Positions 40,753 to 49,303 of a DNA stretch of 52,318 nt are shown here, one piece after another. The first letter of the stretch is position 1. Each line of letters begins with the position of its first letter. The position numbers and the translations under genes were made by a program. Where the stretch lies: the NCBI GenBank assembly GCA_964444515.1, contig CAYUGY010000002.1, positions 1 through 52,318 on the forward strand, in the 5' to 3' direction. Below the pieces are notes generated by a model. It was not told the origin of the DNA and did not search any database. It saw only the letters and a list, made by a program, of their open reading frames with translations. Source of the stretch: JAIXRY01 sp964444515. Lineage in GTDB: Bacteria; Patescibacteriota; Minisyncoccia; Phycocordibacterales; UBA9973.

Positions 40753-41577
40753 ATGTTAGAAAAACATCCTATAACCAAAGAAGGGTCTAGGCCTGGAAAA
40801 ACCAGTGTTATTTTTGCGGGTATTCACGGCAACGAACATTGCGGTATTCATGCGTTTGAACAAATTATTCCAAATCTGGAGATTGAATCAGGAACAGTGA
40901 TATTCCAGATAGGTAACCAAAAAGCAGTGGAGCAATATATTAGATTTACTGAAATGAATCTTAATCGTATGTTCAAAGATGAAGAAGCATATTCGGAAAT
41001 AGAAAAGCAGACGTACGAATATAATAGAGCCTTGGAATTAAAAACATTACTTGATAGTGCAGATATATTGCTTGATATACACTCAAGCACAAATAAAGAC
41101 AGCAAGAGATTCATAATCGGTGAAAAAAATAGTTTCTCTATTACAGAACAACTGCCTTTTGATTTAATTGTTTCTGGCTTTGACGAACATGAGCCTGGCG
41201 GTACAGACGGCTATATGAATAATAAAAACAAAATAGGCATCTGCATAGAATGCGGACAACACGAAGATCCAGAAGCAATAATCAAAGCAAAAGAATCAAT
41301 ACAAGCTTTTTTGATTGCAGCAGGACATGTTTCTGGAGAAAATCCCGTACATTCTCAAGAAAAAATTTCAATTACAATGTTGTATAAAAATAAAAATCCC
41401 AATTTCAAACTCGCACAAGTCTTTAAAGATTTTGAAGCTATTGAACAAAATACATTGATAGGATATGACGGTGAAAATGCTGTTTTTTCTCCCTATAATG
41501 CAAAGATTCTTTTTGCACACGATGCTATTGACAATATAGGACAGGAGTGTTTTCTTTTGGCGCAAACTATTGACTAA
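40753..41577 (+). CDS. AstE/aspartoacylase-like metallohydrolase (second paralog)
   Basis: 274 residues. The zinc site is IHGNEHCG (H25, E28) and LLDIHSST; IGICIECGQHEDPE holds the catalytic Glu region. The NLNRMF motif (Asn-x-Asn-Arg) is the family's substrate-carboxylate Arg segment; the first paralog has DQNRVG at this place. Low identity between the two suggests different substrates rather than recent duplication. TATAGT lies 12 nt before the start. Confidence 0.8.
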   Translation: MLEKHPITKEGSRPGKTSVIFAGIHGNEHCGIHAFEQIIPNLEIESGTVIFQIGNQKAVEQYIRFTEMNLNRMFKDEEAYSEIEKQTYEYNRALELKTLLDSADILLDIHSSTNKDSKRFIIGEKNSFSITEQLPFDLIVSGFDEHEPGGTDGYMNNKNKIGICIECGQHEDPEAIIKAKESIQAFLIAAGHVSGENPVHSQEKISITMLYKNKNPNFKLAQVFKDFEAIEQNTLIGYDGENAVFSPYNAKILFAHDAIDNIGQECFLLAQTID

Positions 41578-41627
41578 TCTACAGATATCTATACTATTTA
41601 TTTTGGTTTATACAATTAAATACGATA

Positions 41628-42326
41628 ATGATAAAAGTTAGTCAACTTGACCCGAAGACTGCTTCGGCCAACACCATCTTAAGCTTAGGAAAAGCTTTCA
41701 TCAAAGTCTTCTCAACTGATCCTGCTTGGGAAGAATTCTGGAAATGTCCAAGGTGTAATGCATCATTCCCGGAAAGTGACACGAGTCCGGAATGCTTTCA
41801 TTGTGCACAAAATGGATACAATGTTCCGATAACGGAATACTGGACCATGACTAAAGTTTTGGAAGATTTCTACACAGAAATGTCCAAAGAAAACGCAATA
41901 TGTATTATTGCAACAAATGAGGAAGAGGAGATAGTTGGTTTTTGTTGGGGCTATTTTCTGAACGTCAATCCGTCTCTTGAAGAACACTTGGGTGCAGAAG
42001 GCCTTATCGGATCATTAGAGAAATCTGGACTATCAGATACAGTTGTCGCATATCAAGATGAAATTGCAGTAATACCTGAATATCAAAAACAGGGAATTGC
42101 AAAAAAACTTTTTATGGAACGACATCGTCATTTCCATAGCATCGCACCGGAAGGAACAGTCTTTTTTAGGACCCTTTCCAAACCAACCAAAAGTGTGACC
42201 TATACATGGATGATCGATAAGATAGGATACCAAGTAATCCATGAGATCGAAAATGAACATCGGACAAGAGTCATCGCAAGACACTCTGTTTCAGAAGTGC
42301 AAAGTTATATTGAGTCCAATTATTAA
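41628..42326 (+). CDS. GNAT acetyltransferase with zinc-ribbon insertion
   Basis: 232 residues. After the first GNAT helix comes a four-Cys element, CPRCNASFPESDTSPECFHC, that should bind zinc. Then the acetyl-CoA site IAVIPEYQKQGIAKKLF (motif A, QxxGxA) and a C-terminal beta strand. An acetyltransferase with an unusual metal-binding insert, perhaps for protein or nucleic-acid substrates. It ends at a terminator before the ammonia-lyase gene. Confidence 0.75.
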   Translation: MIKVSQLDPKTASANTILSLGKAFIKVFSTDPAWEEFWKCPRCNASFPESDTSPECFHCAQNGYNVPITEYWTMTKVLEDFYTEMSKENAICIIATNEEEEIVGFCWGYFLNVNPSLEEHLGAEGLIGSLEKSGLSDTVVAYQDEIAVIPEYQKQGIAKKLFMERHRHFHSIAPEGTVFFRTLSKPTKSVTYTWMIDKIGYQVIHEIENEHRTRVIARHSVSEVQSYIESNY

Positions 42327-42330
42327 TTCA

Positions 42331-42354
42331 ACAGCCCAAATCGGGCTGTTTTTT
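42331..42354 (+). terminator. Terminator
   Basis: ACAGCCC (42331-42337) pairs with GGGCTGT (42343-42349), then Ts. Confidence 0.9.
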
Positions 42355-42361
42355 ATCTATA

Positions 42362-42390
42362 TTGACTTACCAAATCATAATCATTATTAT
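42362..42390 (+). promoter_or_regulatory. Promoter of the ammonia-lyase gene
   Basis: TTGACT (42362-42367), a 17-nt spacer and TATTAT (42385-42390). The predicted start (about 42397) falls after the GGAGG at 42391-42395, so that Shine-Dalgarno-like word may not be transcribed from here. Confidence 0.65.
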
Positions 42391-42399
42391 GGAGGGTAT

Positions 42400-44004
42400 A
42401 TGAATAAAATAAATTTGACCGGTAAGCATTTGACCCTCAAAGATCTGCACACTATTGCTCATAGCAATGCCACTGTTATTGTAAGTTCTACCCTAGAAAA
42501 TAAGATAAAATCTCAAAGAAAGAAGCTGGAAGCTCAAATAAAAGACTTTCCAGAAATACCGATTTATGGAACAAACCGTCTGCATGGTGATTTGAAAGAT
42601 GTCGCTGTTCCATATGAACTGATCGAAGAATATCAAGAAAAATATATCAAGGTCCATAACTGCGGTACCGGCGCACCACTTTCAGTTCCTGAAGTTCGAG
42701 CGATGATGACCATTCGACTGAATTCATTCCTGAAAGGACATTCGGGTATCAGCTGGAATACCTGCAAGATGCTGATAGAAATGTTGAACAAAGGCGTAAC
42801 TCCATGGGTACTTGAAGAAGGATCCGTCGGTGCCAGTGGAGATCTCGTACCACTAGCCATGATCGGTGCAGTCATGATAGCACTGCCGGAAGGAAAAGCT
42901 TATTACAAAGACACATTGTTATCTGCAAAAGACGCTTTGAAAAAGGCCAACATACAACCAGTACGTTTGGGAGCAAAAGAAGCAATGGGATTAACCAATG
43001 GTTCCAATTTTATTGCATCAGTTGCGACACTTTCAGTACTCCAGGCTGAATCAATCTTGAATCATGCATCAGTAAGTATGGCACTTTCATTAGAAGCGGT
43101 ACGAGGAGAAAAGCGTGCATTCAGTGAGCTTATCAATGAACAATCAGACAGACATCCGGGGCAGATCGCAATAGCAAAACAAATTAGAGCTTTGATAAAA
43201 GGATCGATGCGAACAACCAAAGAAGCGCAAGAAATACAATTTTCTCATGAAAGAAACAAAGAGCGTGTGCAAGATAGATATAGCTTCAGGTGTACGCCTC
43301 AGATCCATGGAACAACATACGAAGCTATCGAAAAACTTAAACAGACGTTATTGATAGAAATAAATTCCGTAACCGACAATCCTATTTTTGATTTTGAAAA
43401 ACCGACAACAACGATCGTCAATGGTAAAAAAGTAAGTTCAGTAACTTTTGCTAGCGGGGGTAATTTTCACGGACAACTATTAGCGTCTCCAATAGACTAT
43501 GTCAAAATGACATTGACTTCACTTGGTATTGCAAGCGACAAGCGTACATTCTCTCTTCTAGATGAACATTTGAGTTATGGACTACCAGGAGATCTTGCGC
43601 TGGATATGTCACGGGCTGACGCCGGATATATGATTGCTCAATATGCCGGAGCGGCACGCGTCGCTGAAAATAGAGTACTTTCGACACCGGCATCAGTCAT
43701 GTCGGTATCAACTGCTGCAAACCAAGAAGATGTCGTTTCTATGGGAAGTGTTGGTGTTATTCATCTGAAAAAAATTATCAAAAACCTTGAAACACTGCTC
43801 GCAATCGAATTGCTTTGTGCTACACGTGCAATCGAAATCACCCAAGACAAACTTCCTGCAAAACTCCGCATACTTGGCATAGGAACAAGCAAGGCGTACA
43901 AAAAAATATCACAAACATTAGGAATATATAAAGGCGATACTTATATCAGAACCGAGATAGAAAAAGTACGCACACTCATACAATCAGGCAGCTTATTGAA
44001 CTAA
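42400..44004 (+). CDS. Aromatic amino acid ammonia-lyase (HAL/PAL family)
   Basis: 534 residues from the ATG at 42400, which follows GGAGG by four bases; longer upstream readings overlap the preceding gene. The MIO cofactor triad is A145-S146-G147 in GSVGASGDLVPLAMIG. The catalytic Tyr lies in IYGTNRLHG, where HAL has YGxNTGFG. Also HNCGTGAPLSVPEVRAMM, TPQIHGTTYEAI, NSVTDNPIFD and GGNFHGQ. It would deaminate histidine, phenylalanine or tyrosine; the altered YGTNR motif leaves substrate open. No urocanase gene is present. hisS follows. Confidence 0.85.
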   Translation: MNKINLTGKHLTLKDLHTIAHSNATVIVSSTLENKIKSQRKKLEAQIKDFPEIPIYGTNRLHGDLKDVAVPYELIEEYQEKYIKVHNCGTGAPLSVPEVRAMMTIRLNSFLKGHSGISWNTCKMLIEMLNKGVTPWVLEEGSVGASGDLVPLAMIGAVMIALPEGKAYYKDTLLSAKDALKKANIQPVRLGAKEAMGLTNGSNFIASVATLSVLQAESILNHASVSMALSLEAVRGEKRAFSELINEQSDRHPGQIAIAKQIRALIKGSMRTTKEAQEIQFSHERNKERVQDRYSFRCTPQIHGTTYEAIEKLKQTLLIEINSVTDNPIFDFEKPTTTIVNGKKVSSVTFASGGNFHGQLLASPIDYVKMTLTSLGIASDKRTFSLLDEHLSYGLPGDLALDMSRADAGYMIAQYAGAARVAENRVLSTPASVMSVSTAANQEDVVSMGSVGVIHLKKIIKNLETLLAIELLCATRAIEITQDKLPAKLRILGIGTSKAYKKISQTLGIYKGDTYIRTEIEKVRTLIQSGSLLN

Positions 44005-44079
44005 TGACACAGATGGAAAACATGTTTGTGTATTACTTTTTGGTGTGTTATGGTTATATGGGTTTAAAAAATAAATAAA

Positions 44080-45414
44080 ATGTCAAAAATTATTCCAGAA
44101 TTTCCAGGAGGTACTGTTATGTATCCGCCAGGAACAATGATTCCACGACTTGCCATGTTTACTGCGATTCGTGACGTATTCGATCGATTCGGATTTTCTC
44201 CGATTGAAACACCTGTTCTGCAAAAAGAATTGGTACTAACCGGGGGAGATGAACATATGCGAGTATTCAAGATCAATGAAGAATCTCGTACAAATTCAGC
44301 AAGAGCTTTGCGTTTTGATCTGACCGTACCTTTGTCTGTATATGTCGCGATGAATACAGGAACACTTTCATTACCATTCAAACGAAGTGAAATCGGACCA
44401 GTATTTCGCCCAGAAACAGCTCAAAGAGGTAGGTACAATCAATTCTATCAATGTGATATTGATATTGCTGGTGTTGAGTCAGGTGTAGCGGATGCTGAAA
44501 TTATTGCTGTCATGGTTGCTACACTAAAAGCATTGAGTGTACAGAATTTTATGATTAGGATTAATAATCGAAAAATTTTGAATGCTCTGCCTGATTTTGT
44601 AGGATTTGATCCTGCAATAAATGCGGATGTTCTACGTATTCTAGATAAACTGGACAAGATCGGCAGTGATGGAGTTCGTAAAGAATTACAATCGAATAGA
44701 AAGACGAAATTGTCAAACGAGCAATGTGGTACCATCGAAACATTCTTGTCGATCAAAGACAGGGATCCGAAAAAAGTACTTTCTGTATTAGAAGTACTTA
44801 TAGGTAACAGTGAAATAGGCAAGCAGGGAATTGCAGAACTTCATGAAATCCTTTCGTATCTTCCGAGTTTTGGTGTCACTGAAGAATCATTTGTTATTGA
44901 TCTATCAGTGGCACGAGGATTGGGATACTATACCGGAATCGTTTTTGAAACAACATTGACTGATATTCCTGAAATAGGGAGTGTCTTCTCTGGTGGCAGA
45001 TATGATGACCTGATCGACCGATTCGGTTCTCGTGTTCCGGCTGTCGGAGCTTCTGTTGGTATTGACCGTTTGTTTACTGCACTGGAAACATTGGGATTGA
45101 TTTCCAAACAAAAGACTGTTACAAAAATTCTTGTACTCAATATTTTCGAAGAAGCAAAAAACAAATCCATTGAATTGATTACAGCTCTACGGAAGTCTGG
45201 TATTTCAGCCGATCTATACATGGGAAAAGAAACAGGAATGGGGGCTCAGCTCGGATATGCAAACAGCCTAGATATTACATTTGTGGTCATTATCGGTGAA
45301 GATGAATTTAATAAACAAATAGCAATTATTAAAGACATGAAAAACAAAGAGCAAATCAAAAAACCCTTGGACCATCTTGTTGGTCACTTTGTAAATTTTT
45401 GTAAAATATCATAA
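44080..45414 (+). CDS. hisS: Histidyl-tRNA synthetase
   Basis: 444 residues. Class II motif 1 in DVFDRFGFSPIETPVLQ, motif 2 in GPVFRPETAQRGRYNQFYQCDID, the histidine-A site ARGLGYYTGIVFE, motif 3 in GGRYDDLIDRFG and VGASVGIDRL, and the C-terminal anticodon-binding domain ending in MKNKEQIKKPLDHLVGHF. Charges tRNA-His. 75 nt after the ammonia-lyase gene, and probably read through from it. Motif 2 (FRPETAQRG) differs from the common FRYERPQ form, as in some CPR and archaeal enzymes. Confidence 0.95.
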   Translation: MSKIIPEFPGGTVMYPPGTMIPRLAMFTAIRDVFDRFGFSPIETPVLQKELVLTGGDEHMRVFKINEESRTNSARALRFDLTVPLSVYVAMNTGTLSLPFKRSEIGPVFRPETAQRGRYNQFYQCDIDIAGVESGVADAEIIAVMVATLKALSVQNFMIRINNRKILNALPDFVGFDPAINADVLRILDKLDKIGSDGVRKELQSNRKTKLSNEQCGTIETFLSIKDRDPKKVLSVLEVLIGNSEIGKQGIAELHEILSYLPSFGVTEESFVIDLSVARGLGYYTGIVFETTLTDIPEIGSVFSGGRYDDLIDRFGSRVPAVGASVGIDRLFTALETLGLISKQKTVTKILVLNIFEEAKNKSIELITALRKSGISADLYMGKETGMGAQLGYANSLDITFVVIIGEDEFNKQIAIIKDMKNKEQIKKPLDHLVGHFVNFCKIS

Positions 45415-45420
45415 CACTTT

Positions 45421-45448
45421 AAAAGCCTGAAATGATTCAGGCTTTTTT
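45421..45448 (+). terminator. Terminator after hisS
   Basis: AAAAGCCTGAA (45421-45431) pairs with TTCAGGCTTTT (45436-45446) around ATGA. Confidence 0.92.
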
Positions 45449-45551
45449 ATTTAGCCTTTATCGCACGATACTACTAATGTCTTGTGGGTATAAAAAATCC
45501 CGCATAATGCGAAATGACAAATAACATAAAAATCTATATACTACTAAAAAT

Positions 45552-46088
45552 ATGTATATAAAAAAAATATTAACCGCAAAAAATATAACACTGAGACCTT
45601 ATCAAAAAGAAGATATGGCTTTTTGGAATACTTGGGATACTGACAAAGACACGCAAATGTACATGCCGGAACCAGAAAATGAAATTCAGTCAAATGAGCA
45701 AATGTCTGAATATTTTCAAGAATGCGAGAGTGATCTCGAAGGAATATACGCAACAATTGTTTTAACCAAAACAGATACACCAATAGGAACCATATGTTTA
45801 ACTGATATAAATGAGTATCATCAGATTGCTGACTTTGGAATATTACTAGGTGAAAAAAAGGAATGGGGGAAAGGGTATGGATCAGAAACGGTAAGTTTAT
45901 TTTTAAAATATATTAAAGAAAACACCAATCTATATAAAATCACTGCTGAAATTGAAGAGGGTAATCTTGGAATTGAAAGGGTTTTAATTAAAAATGGTTT
46001 TGTTTTTGAAGCACTGCACACAGAATCTCGTATTAAAAATAAAAAGAGGATAAACACTAAAAAATATGTTTACTTTTTAGATAAATAG
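45552..46088 (+). CDS. GNAT N-acetyltransferase (RimL-like)
   Basis: 178 residues. N-terminal LRPYQKEDMAFWNTW, then motif A in FGILLGEKKEWGKGYGSETV (Q/GxxGxG acetyl-CoA loop) and the NxxxxR-type turn EGNLGIERVLIKNGF. Protein or amine acetylation is inferred. Convergent with the alpha/beta hydrolase gene, with only 3 nt between the stop codons and no hairpin there. Confidence 0.85.
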   Translation: MYIKKILTAKNITLRPYQKEDMAFWNTWDTDKDTQMYMPEPENEIQSNEQMSEYFQECESDLEGIYATIVLTKTDTPIGTICLTDINEYHQIADFGILLGEKKEWGKGYGSETVSLFLKYIKENTNLYKITAEIEEGNLGIERVLIKNGFVFEALHTESRIKNKKRINTKKYVYFLDK

Positions 46089-46091
46089 AGC

Positions 46092-46658
46092 CTACTGTAT
46101 TTTTTTATCTATTACCTCTATATACTGGACATTTAATTCGTGTCCGGTGTCTTTTATTATTTTTAATTTTGAATTAGTTTGAGTGGCTATTTTTTCCATT
46201 GTCATAATTCCAATATTCCAATCTTGGTCACCAAAATAAAAATCAATCTTTTTGGTTTTCAAGTCTTTCAGGTCTTTGATAGAAAACTTTTCAAAATCAC
46301 TCATTCTTCTTTTACCAAAAAACAACACCGCGTCTTTTGGGATATCAATTAAGTTTTCTTTGAAGTATGGAGAACATGAACAGCACAAAAAATTATTAAA
46401 ATGTTCTTTTTTGCATAATTCTAAACCAATAAATGCACCGAAAGAAAAACCCAATAAAACAGTTTCTGTTGTATTGACCTTCATCTTGGTAACCTTACTT
46501 CGAATTTCTTCTGTACACTGAGAGAGGGTTGTTCTGCCCCATTCAGGAACCAATATATGTGTTTTGTAACCGGCTTTTTGAGCGTTTTTACAAATAATTG
46601 AATATTGTTTTTCTTTACCGTTTTCACCGAATCCAGGAATAATTAAGAGACTTTTCAT
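46092..46658 (-). CDS. Alpha/beta hydrolase
   Basis: 188 residues. The first strand SLLIIPGFGENG holds the oxyanion glycine; the nucleophile elbow is GFSFGA; the acid and final His lie in YFGDQDWN and IKDTGHEL. Small RBBP9/YdeN-like size. Esterase or thioesterase activity is likely, substrate unknown. A Cys-rich CCSCSP stretch follows the nucleophile strand. Confidence 0.8.
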   Translation of the reverse strand: MKSLLIIPGFGENGKEKQYSIICKNAQKAGYKTHILVPEWGRTTLSQCTEEIRSKVTKMKVNTTETVLLGFSFGAFIGLELCKKEHFNNFLCCSCSPYFKENLIDIPKDAVLFFGKRRMSDFEKFSIKDLKDLKTKKIDFYFGDQDWNIGIMTMEKIATQTNSKLKIIKDTGHELNVQYIEVIDKKIQ

Positions 46659-46691
46659 AATTCAAATGTATCACAAAATAAAGACCCTCTA

Positions 46692-46738
46692 CAAACTCTC
46701 TCGTAAAGCAAAAGAACTAGTGGGAGAATTAAAAGAGG
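46692..46738 (+). pseudogene. Remnant of a dnaJ 3' end
   Basis: About 45 nt closely match the last codons of dnaJ (39862-39908), with only a few base changes. The matching frame reads YKLSRKAKELVGELKEGG against HKLSRKAKELVEELKEEG. No start codon is in frame and the nearest ATG (46666) is out of frame. A leftover of a partial duplication or of a lost second J protein. Confidence 0.75.
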
Positions 46739-46758
46739 GGGGCATAGTAAATAAAAAG

Positions 46759-46786
46759 AAACCGCCTTTTGGGGCGGTTTTTGTTA
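46759..46786. terminator. Bidirectional terminator
   Basis: AACCGCC (46761-46767) pairs with GGCGGTT (46774-46780) around TTTTGG, with A and T flanks, at the end of the minus-strand dehydrogenase gene. Confidence 0.88.
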
Positions 46787-47842
46787 CAAATTTTCAATGA
46801 TTTTTTCTGTAATTTTACTGGTTGACATTTTATGCAGTGAATACATTTGTGACGTTTTGTACACAGAATTATCAACCAACATTTTGAGCTTATGGTAACC
46901 CATATGCTCTAACATCATAGCTGCTGATAAAATTGCAGCTATAGGGTTTGCCTTATTTTGACCAGCAATATTTTCGGCTGTTCCGTGAACAGGTTCAAAC
47001 ACAGAGTATTGTTCACCTATATTAGCACCAGGGGCATAACCAAGTCCTCCAACCAATTCTGCAATCAAATCTGACAAAATATCTCCGTACAAATTTTCTG
47101 TAATAATCAAATCGAATTGTTGGTTATTACGAATCAATTGAGCACAAGCATTGTCTACTAGCATTTTACGAAATTCATACTTTGACTTACCGATCACATC
47201 TTCGCAAGTGTCTTCAAACAGCCCATCCGTAACTTTCATGATATTACTTTTAGTAATACAAGTAATTACATTTTTTCTTCCACCATGTAATTCCATATAC
47301 TCCAGTGCATACTCTGCCAAACGTTTAGTTCGAGTTTTACTGATCGGTTTTACCGAAAAAACAGAATCTAAGAGAGTATCGAATCCTTTAATTGAAAGAA
47401 ATTCACCAAAATCATCGGCCTCACTTCCAGTAAACTCGATACCTGAATACAAATCTTCAAGATTTTCACGAAGAAGTACTATATCTATAGTTTCCGGATT
47501 TTTAATACGAGTTGGCGTGTTTGGAAAATAACGCATGGGGCGAACATTTACAAATAACTCAAGCTCTTTACGAAGAGCAACATTAACAGAACGATGCCCT
47601 GTACCACTTGGTGTGCTTGTAGGCCCCTTCAAAGCAAAACCGCAATCACGAATAGTATCCAATACAGCGGGAGGAAGAGGGTCTAATCCCTTTTCGATAG
47701 CCTTGTGTCCGATTTCTAAATGTATCCATTCAGGATTAACACCAACGGTAAACAATACTTTTTTACAAACTTTCATTGCGGAATGAATAACCTCAGGACC
47801 AATTCCATCACCTAAAATTACAGGTATTTTTATTCTTTTCAT
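46784..47842 (-). CDS. Isocitrate/isopropylmalate dehydrogenase family, isocitrate type favoured
   Basis: 352 residues from the ATG at 47842 (MKRIKIPVILGDGIGPEV); an upstream ATG adds 13 residues outside the family. The substrate loop TGHRSVNVALRKELELFVNV places Ser and Asn as in isocitrate dehydrogenases. Metal Asp residues lie in NLYGDILSDLIAELVGGLG, and EPVHGTAENIAGQNKANP is the nucleotide site. It would oxidise isocitrate to 2-oxoglutarate and CO2. Homoisocitrate or isopropylmalate dehydrogenase cannot be excluded. No other TCA gene is in the window. Confidence 0.85.
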   Translation of the reverse strand: MKRIKIPVILGDGIGPEVIHSAMKVCKKVLFTVGVNPEWIHLEIGHKAIEKGLDPLPPAVLDTIRDCGFALKGPTSTPSGTGHRSVNVALRKELELFVNVRPMRYFPNTPTRIKNPETIDIVLLRENLEDLYSGIEFTGSEADDFGEFLSIKGFDTLLDSVFSVKPISKTRTKRLAEYALEYMELHGGRKNVITCITKSNIMKVTDGLFEDTCEDVIGKSKYEFRKMLVDNACAQLIRNNQQFDLIITENLYGDILSDLIAELVGGLGYAPGANIGEQYSVFEPVHGTAENIAGQNKANPIAAILSAAMMLEHMGYHKLKMLVDNSVYKTSQMYSLHKMSTSKITEKIIENL

Positions 47843-47971
47843 TGTATTATATTTTAAAAAACTCCTTCTATAATATAACATATTATTATATCTTGGTCAA
47901 ATATGTGATTCCGGAGGTTATTACAGTTAATGCACAAGAATAAAAAATCCCGCATTGGTGCAGAGTTTTTA

Positions 47972-47980
47972 TGTTACAAT
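47972..47980 (+). promoter_or_regulatory. Extended -10 promoter of the SET/kinase cluster
   Basis: TGtTACAAT, with seven bases to the ATG at 47988. Confidence 0.65.
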
Positions 47981-47987
47981 TTAAAAT

Positions 47988-48590
47988 ATGGATATTATAT
48001 TAGTAGGAGTTTCTTCAATATTCACCATTTCTGCATACGTAATATATTTTAAGCAGACAAATGAACATTCAATATCACCCAATAGGTGGTCTTGGCTTGT
48101 TTGGGGAATAGCAACAATACTTGAAACCTTAACGTATAGTGAAATTTCTGATGATTTTTGGAAAGTTATAACTTTTTATATATCAAGCATATCTTGCATT
48201 TTGTTAACCTTGTTAATATGGAAAAGATCAAAGTGGATAAAACCTGATTGGACCGAGGTAGTATCGGTCACGCTTTCTTTTATTGCAATTTTTATTTGGC
48301 TAGCATTTGGGTATACATTAATAGCACACTATGTACTATTAGTATCACTACCTATTGCTTTTATACCAACATATAAAGACGCTTATATAAACTATCATCG
48401 AGAGGATTCTAATGCTTGGTTATTTTGGAGTATCAGTGATTTCTTAATTTTAATCTTAGTCTTAACAAGACTGAACACAATAAACGAACTACCTTATATT
48501 CTAATTGAGTTTTTATGCCACATTGCAACCTTTTTAATTGTTATAGTACGTAAAAAAAGCTACAATAAAAAGATAAGCAATAGCAATTAA
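47988..48590 (+). CDS. Seven-pass membrane protein of unknown function
   Basis: 200 residues with about seven hydrophobic segments (first at 2-21, last at 172-192), short charged loops, and a Lys-rich tail. The pattern resembles PQ-loop or other small transporter folds but no PQ motif is present. Its TAA is one base before the start of the SET-domain gene, so the two are coupled. Possibly the membrane partner of the cluster's signalling genes. Confidence 0.6.
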   Translation: MDIILVGVSSIFTISAYVIYFKQTNEHSISPNRWSWLVWGIATILETLTYSEISDDFWKVITFYISSISCILLTLLIWKRSKWIKPDWTEVVSVTLSFIAIFIWLAFGYTLIAHYVLLVSLPIAFIPTYKDAYINYHREDSNAWLFWSISDFLILILVLTRLNTINELPYILIEFLCHIATFLIVIVRKKSYNKKISNSN

Positions 48591-48591
48591 T

Positions 48592-49143
48592 ATGAAAATT
48601 CATATATTGAATAATTTTTTAATAGGCAAGAACCATCTAGGAAAAGCGGTTTTTTCTGCTAAAAATTTTAAAAAAAACGATGTGATAACAAAATTTGAGG
48701 GTGATATTTTTGAAAAAAAAGATCTTCCCAAGAAATTAGTAGGCGAATCTGATAGGTTTGTTCAGATAGGTATTGATAAATTTATGGGACCATCTGAAAA
48801 AATCGATGATTATATCAATCATTCTTGTAATCCTAATTCCGGGCTTCATTTTACAAAATCAGGAATATTGTTAGTAGCAATAAAAAGTATTAAAATTGGT
48901 GAAGAAATTACTTGGGATTACTCTACAACATTATTCCATAATGAATGGAAAATGATATGTAAGTGCGGTGAAAAAAATTGCAGAAAAATTATATCTGATT
49001 TTATTTTACTAGATCCTAAAATACAAAAAAAATACCTAAAACTTGAAATACTACCTCAGTACATAGTTGATTATATACATAGTAGCGATTATGTAATTTA
49101 TACGAAAGGTGTCAATAGTTTAAAAAAATATGCAAAAAAATAG
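48592..49143 (+). CDS. SET-domain protein lysine methyltransferase
   Basis: 183 residues, almost only the SET domain. GKAVFSAKNFKKNDVITKFEG is the N-terminal SET strand, YINHSCNPNSGLH the pseudoknot and S-adenosylmethionine site, EEITWDYS the catalytic Tyr motif, and CKCGEKNCRK a post-SET-like cysteine cluster. In eukaryotes such enzymes methylate histone lysines; bacterial targets are mostly unknown. Coupled to the membrane protein before it and overlapping the 56-aa gene after it. Confidence 0.85.
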   Translation: MKIHILNNFLIGKNHLGKAVFSAKNFKKNDVITKFEGDIFEKKDLPKKLVGESDRFVQIGIDKFMGPSEKIDDYINHSCNPNSGLHFTKSGILLVAIKSIKIGEEITWDYSTTLFHNEWKMICKCGEKNCRKIISDFILLDPKIQKKYLKLEILPQYIVDYIHSSDYVIYTKGVNSLKKYAKK

Positions 49144-49300
49144 CATCCAAAAAAAATATAAGATTATTGTATCTATACTTTATTTAATAGTAATAGTAAT
49201 TGCTTTTTTAAAAATTTATATATACAAAAATTACACCATTTTTTATACAGAAGAAGAGATTCCTCATATATTTGAACCCTTAACAGATTTATTTAAATAA
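49130..49300 (+). CDS. 56-residue single-pass membrane protein
   Basis: Starts at the ATG at 49130, overlapping the end of the SET gene by 14 nt in another frame, and ends 3 nt before the histidine kinase start. MQKNSIQKKYK, a hydrophobic helix (IIVSILYLIVIVIAFLKIYI), then an outer or inner tail with EEEIPHIFEPLTDLFK. The tight overlap on both sides supports a real gene. No homology recognised. Confidence 0.6.
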   Translation: MQKNSIQKKYKIIVSILYLIVIVIAFLKIYIYKNYTIFYTEEEIPHIFEPLTDLFK

Positions 49301-49303
49301 AAC

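Noticed and set aside
46666..46710. ATG upstream of the dnaJ remnant as a short gene
   Set aside because: The ATG is in a different frame from the dnaJ-like codons and hits a stop within the fragment.
45488..47957. Shared word AAAAAATCCCGCAT at about 45490 and 47945 as a mobile repeat
   Set aside because: Only about 15 nt match, both are near gene ends, and no further similarity extends; probably terminator debris.
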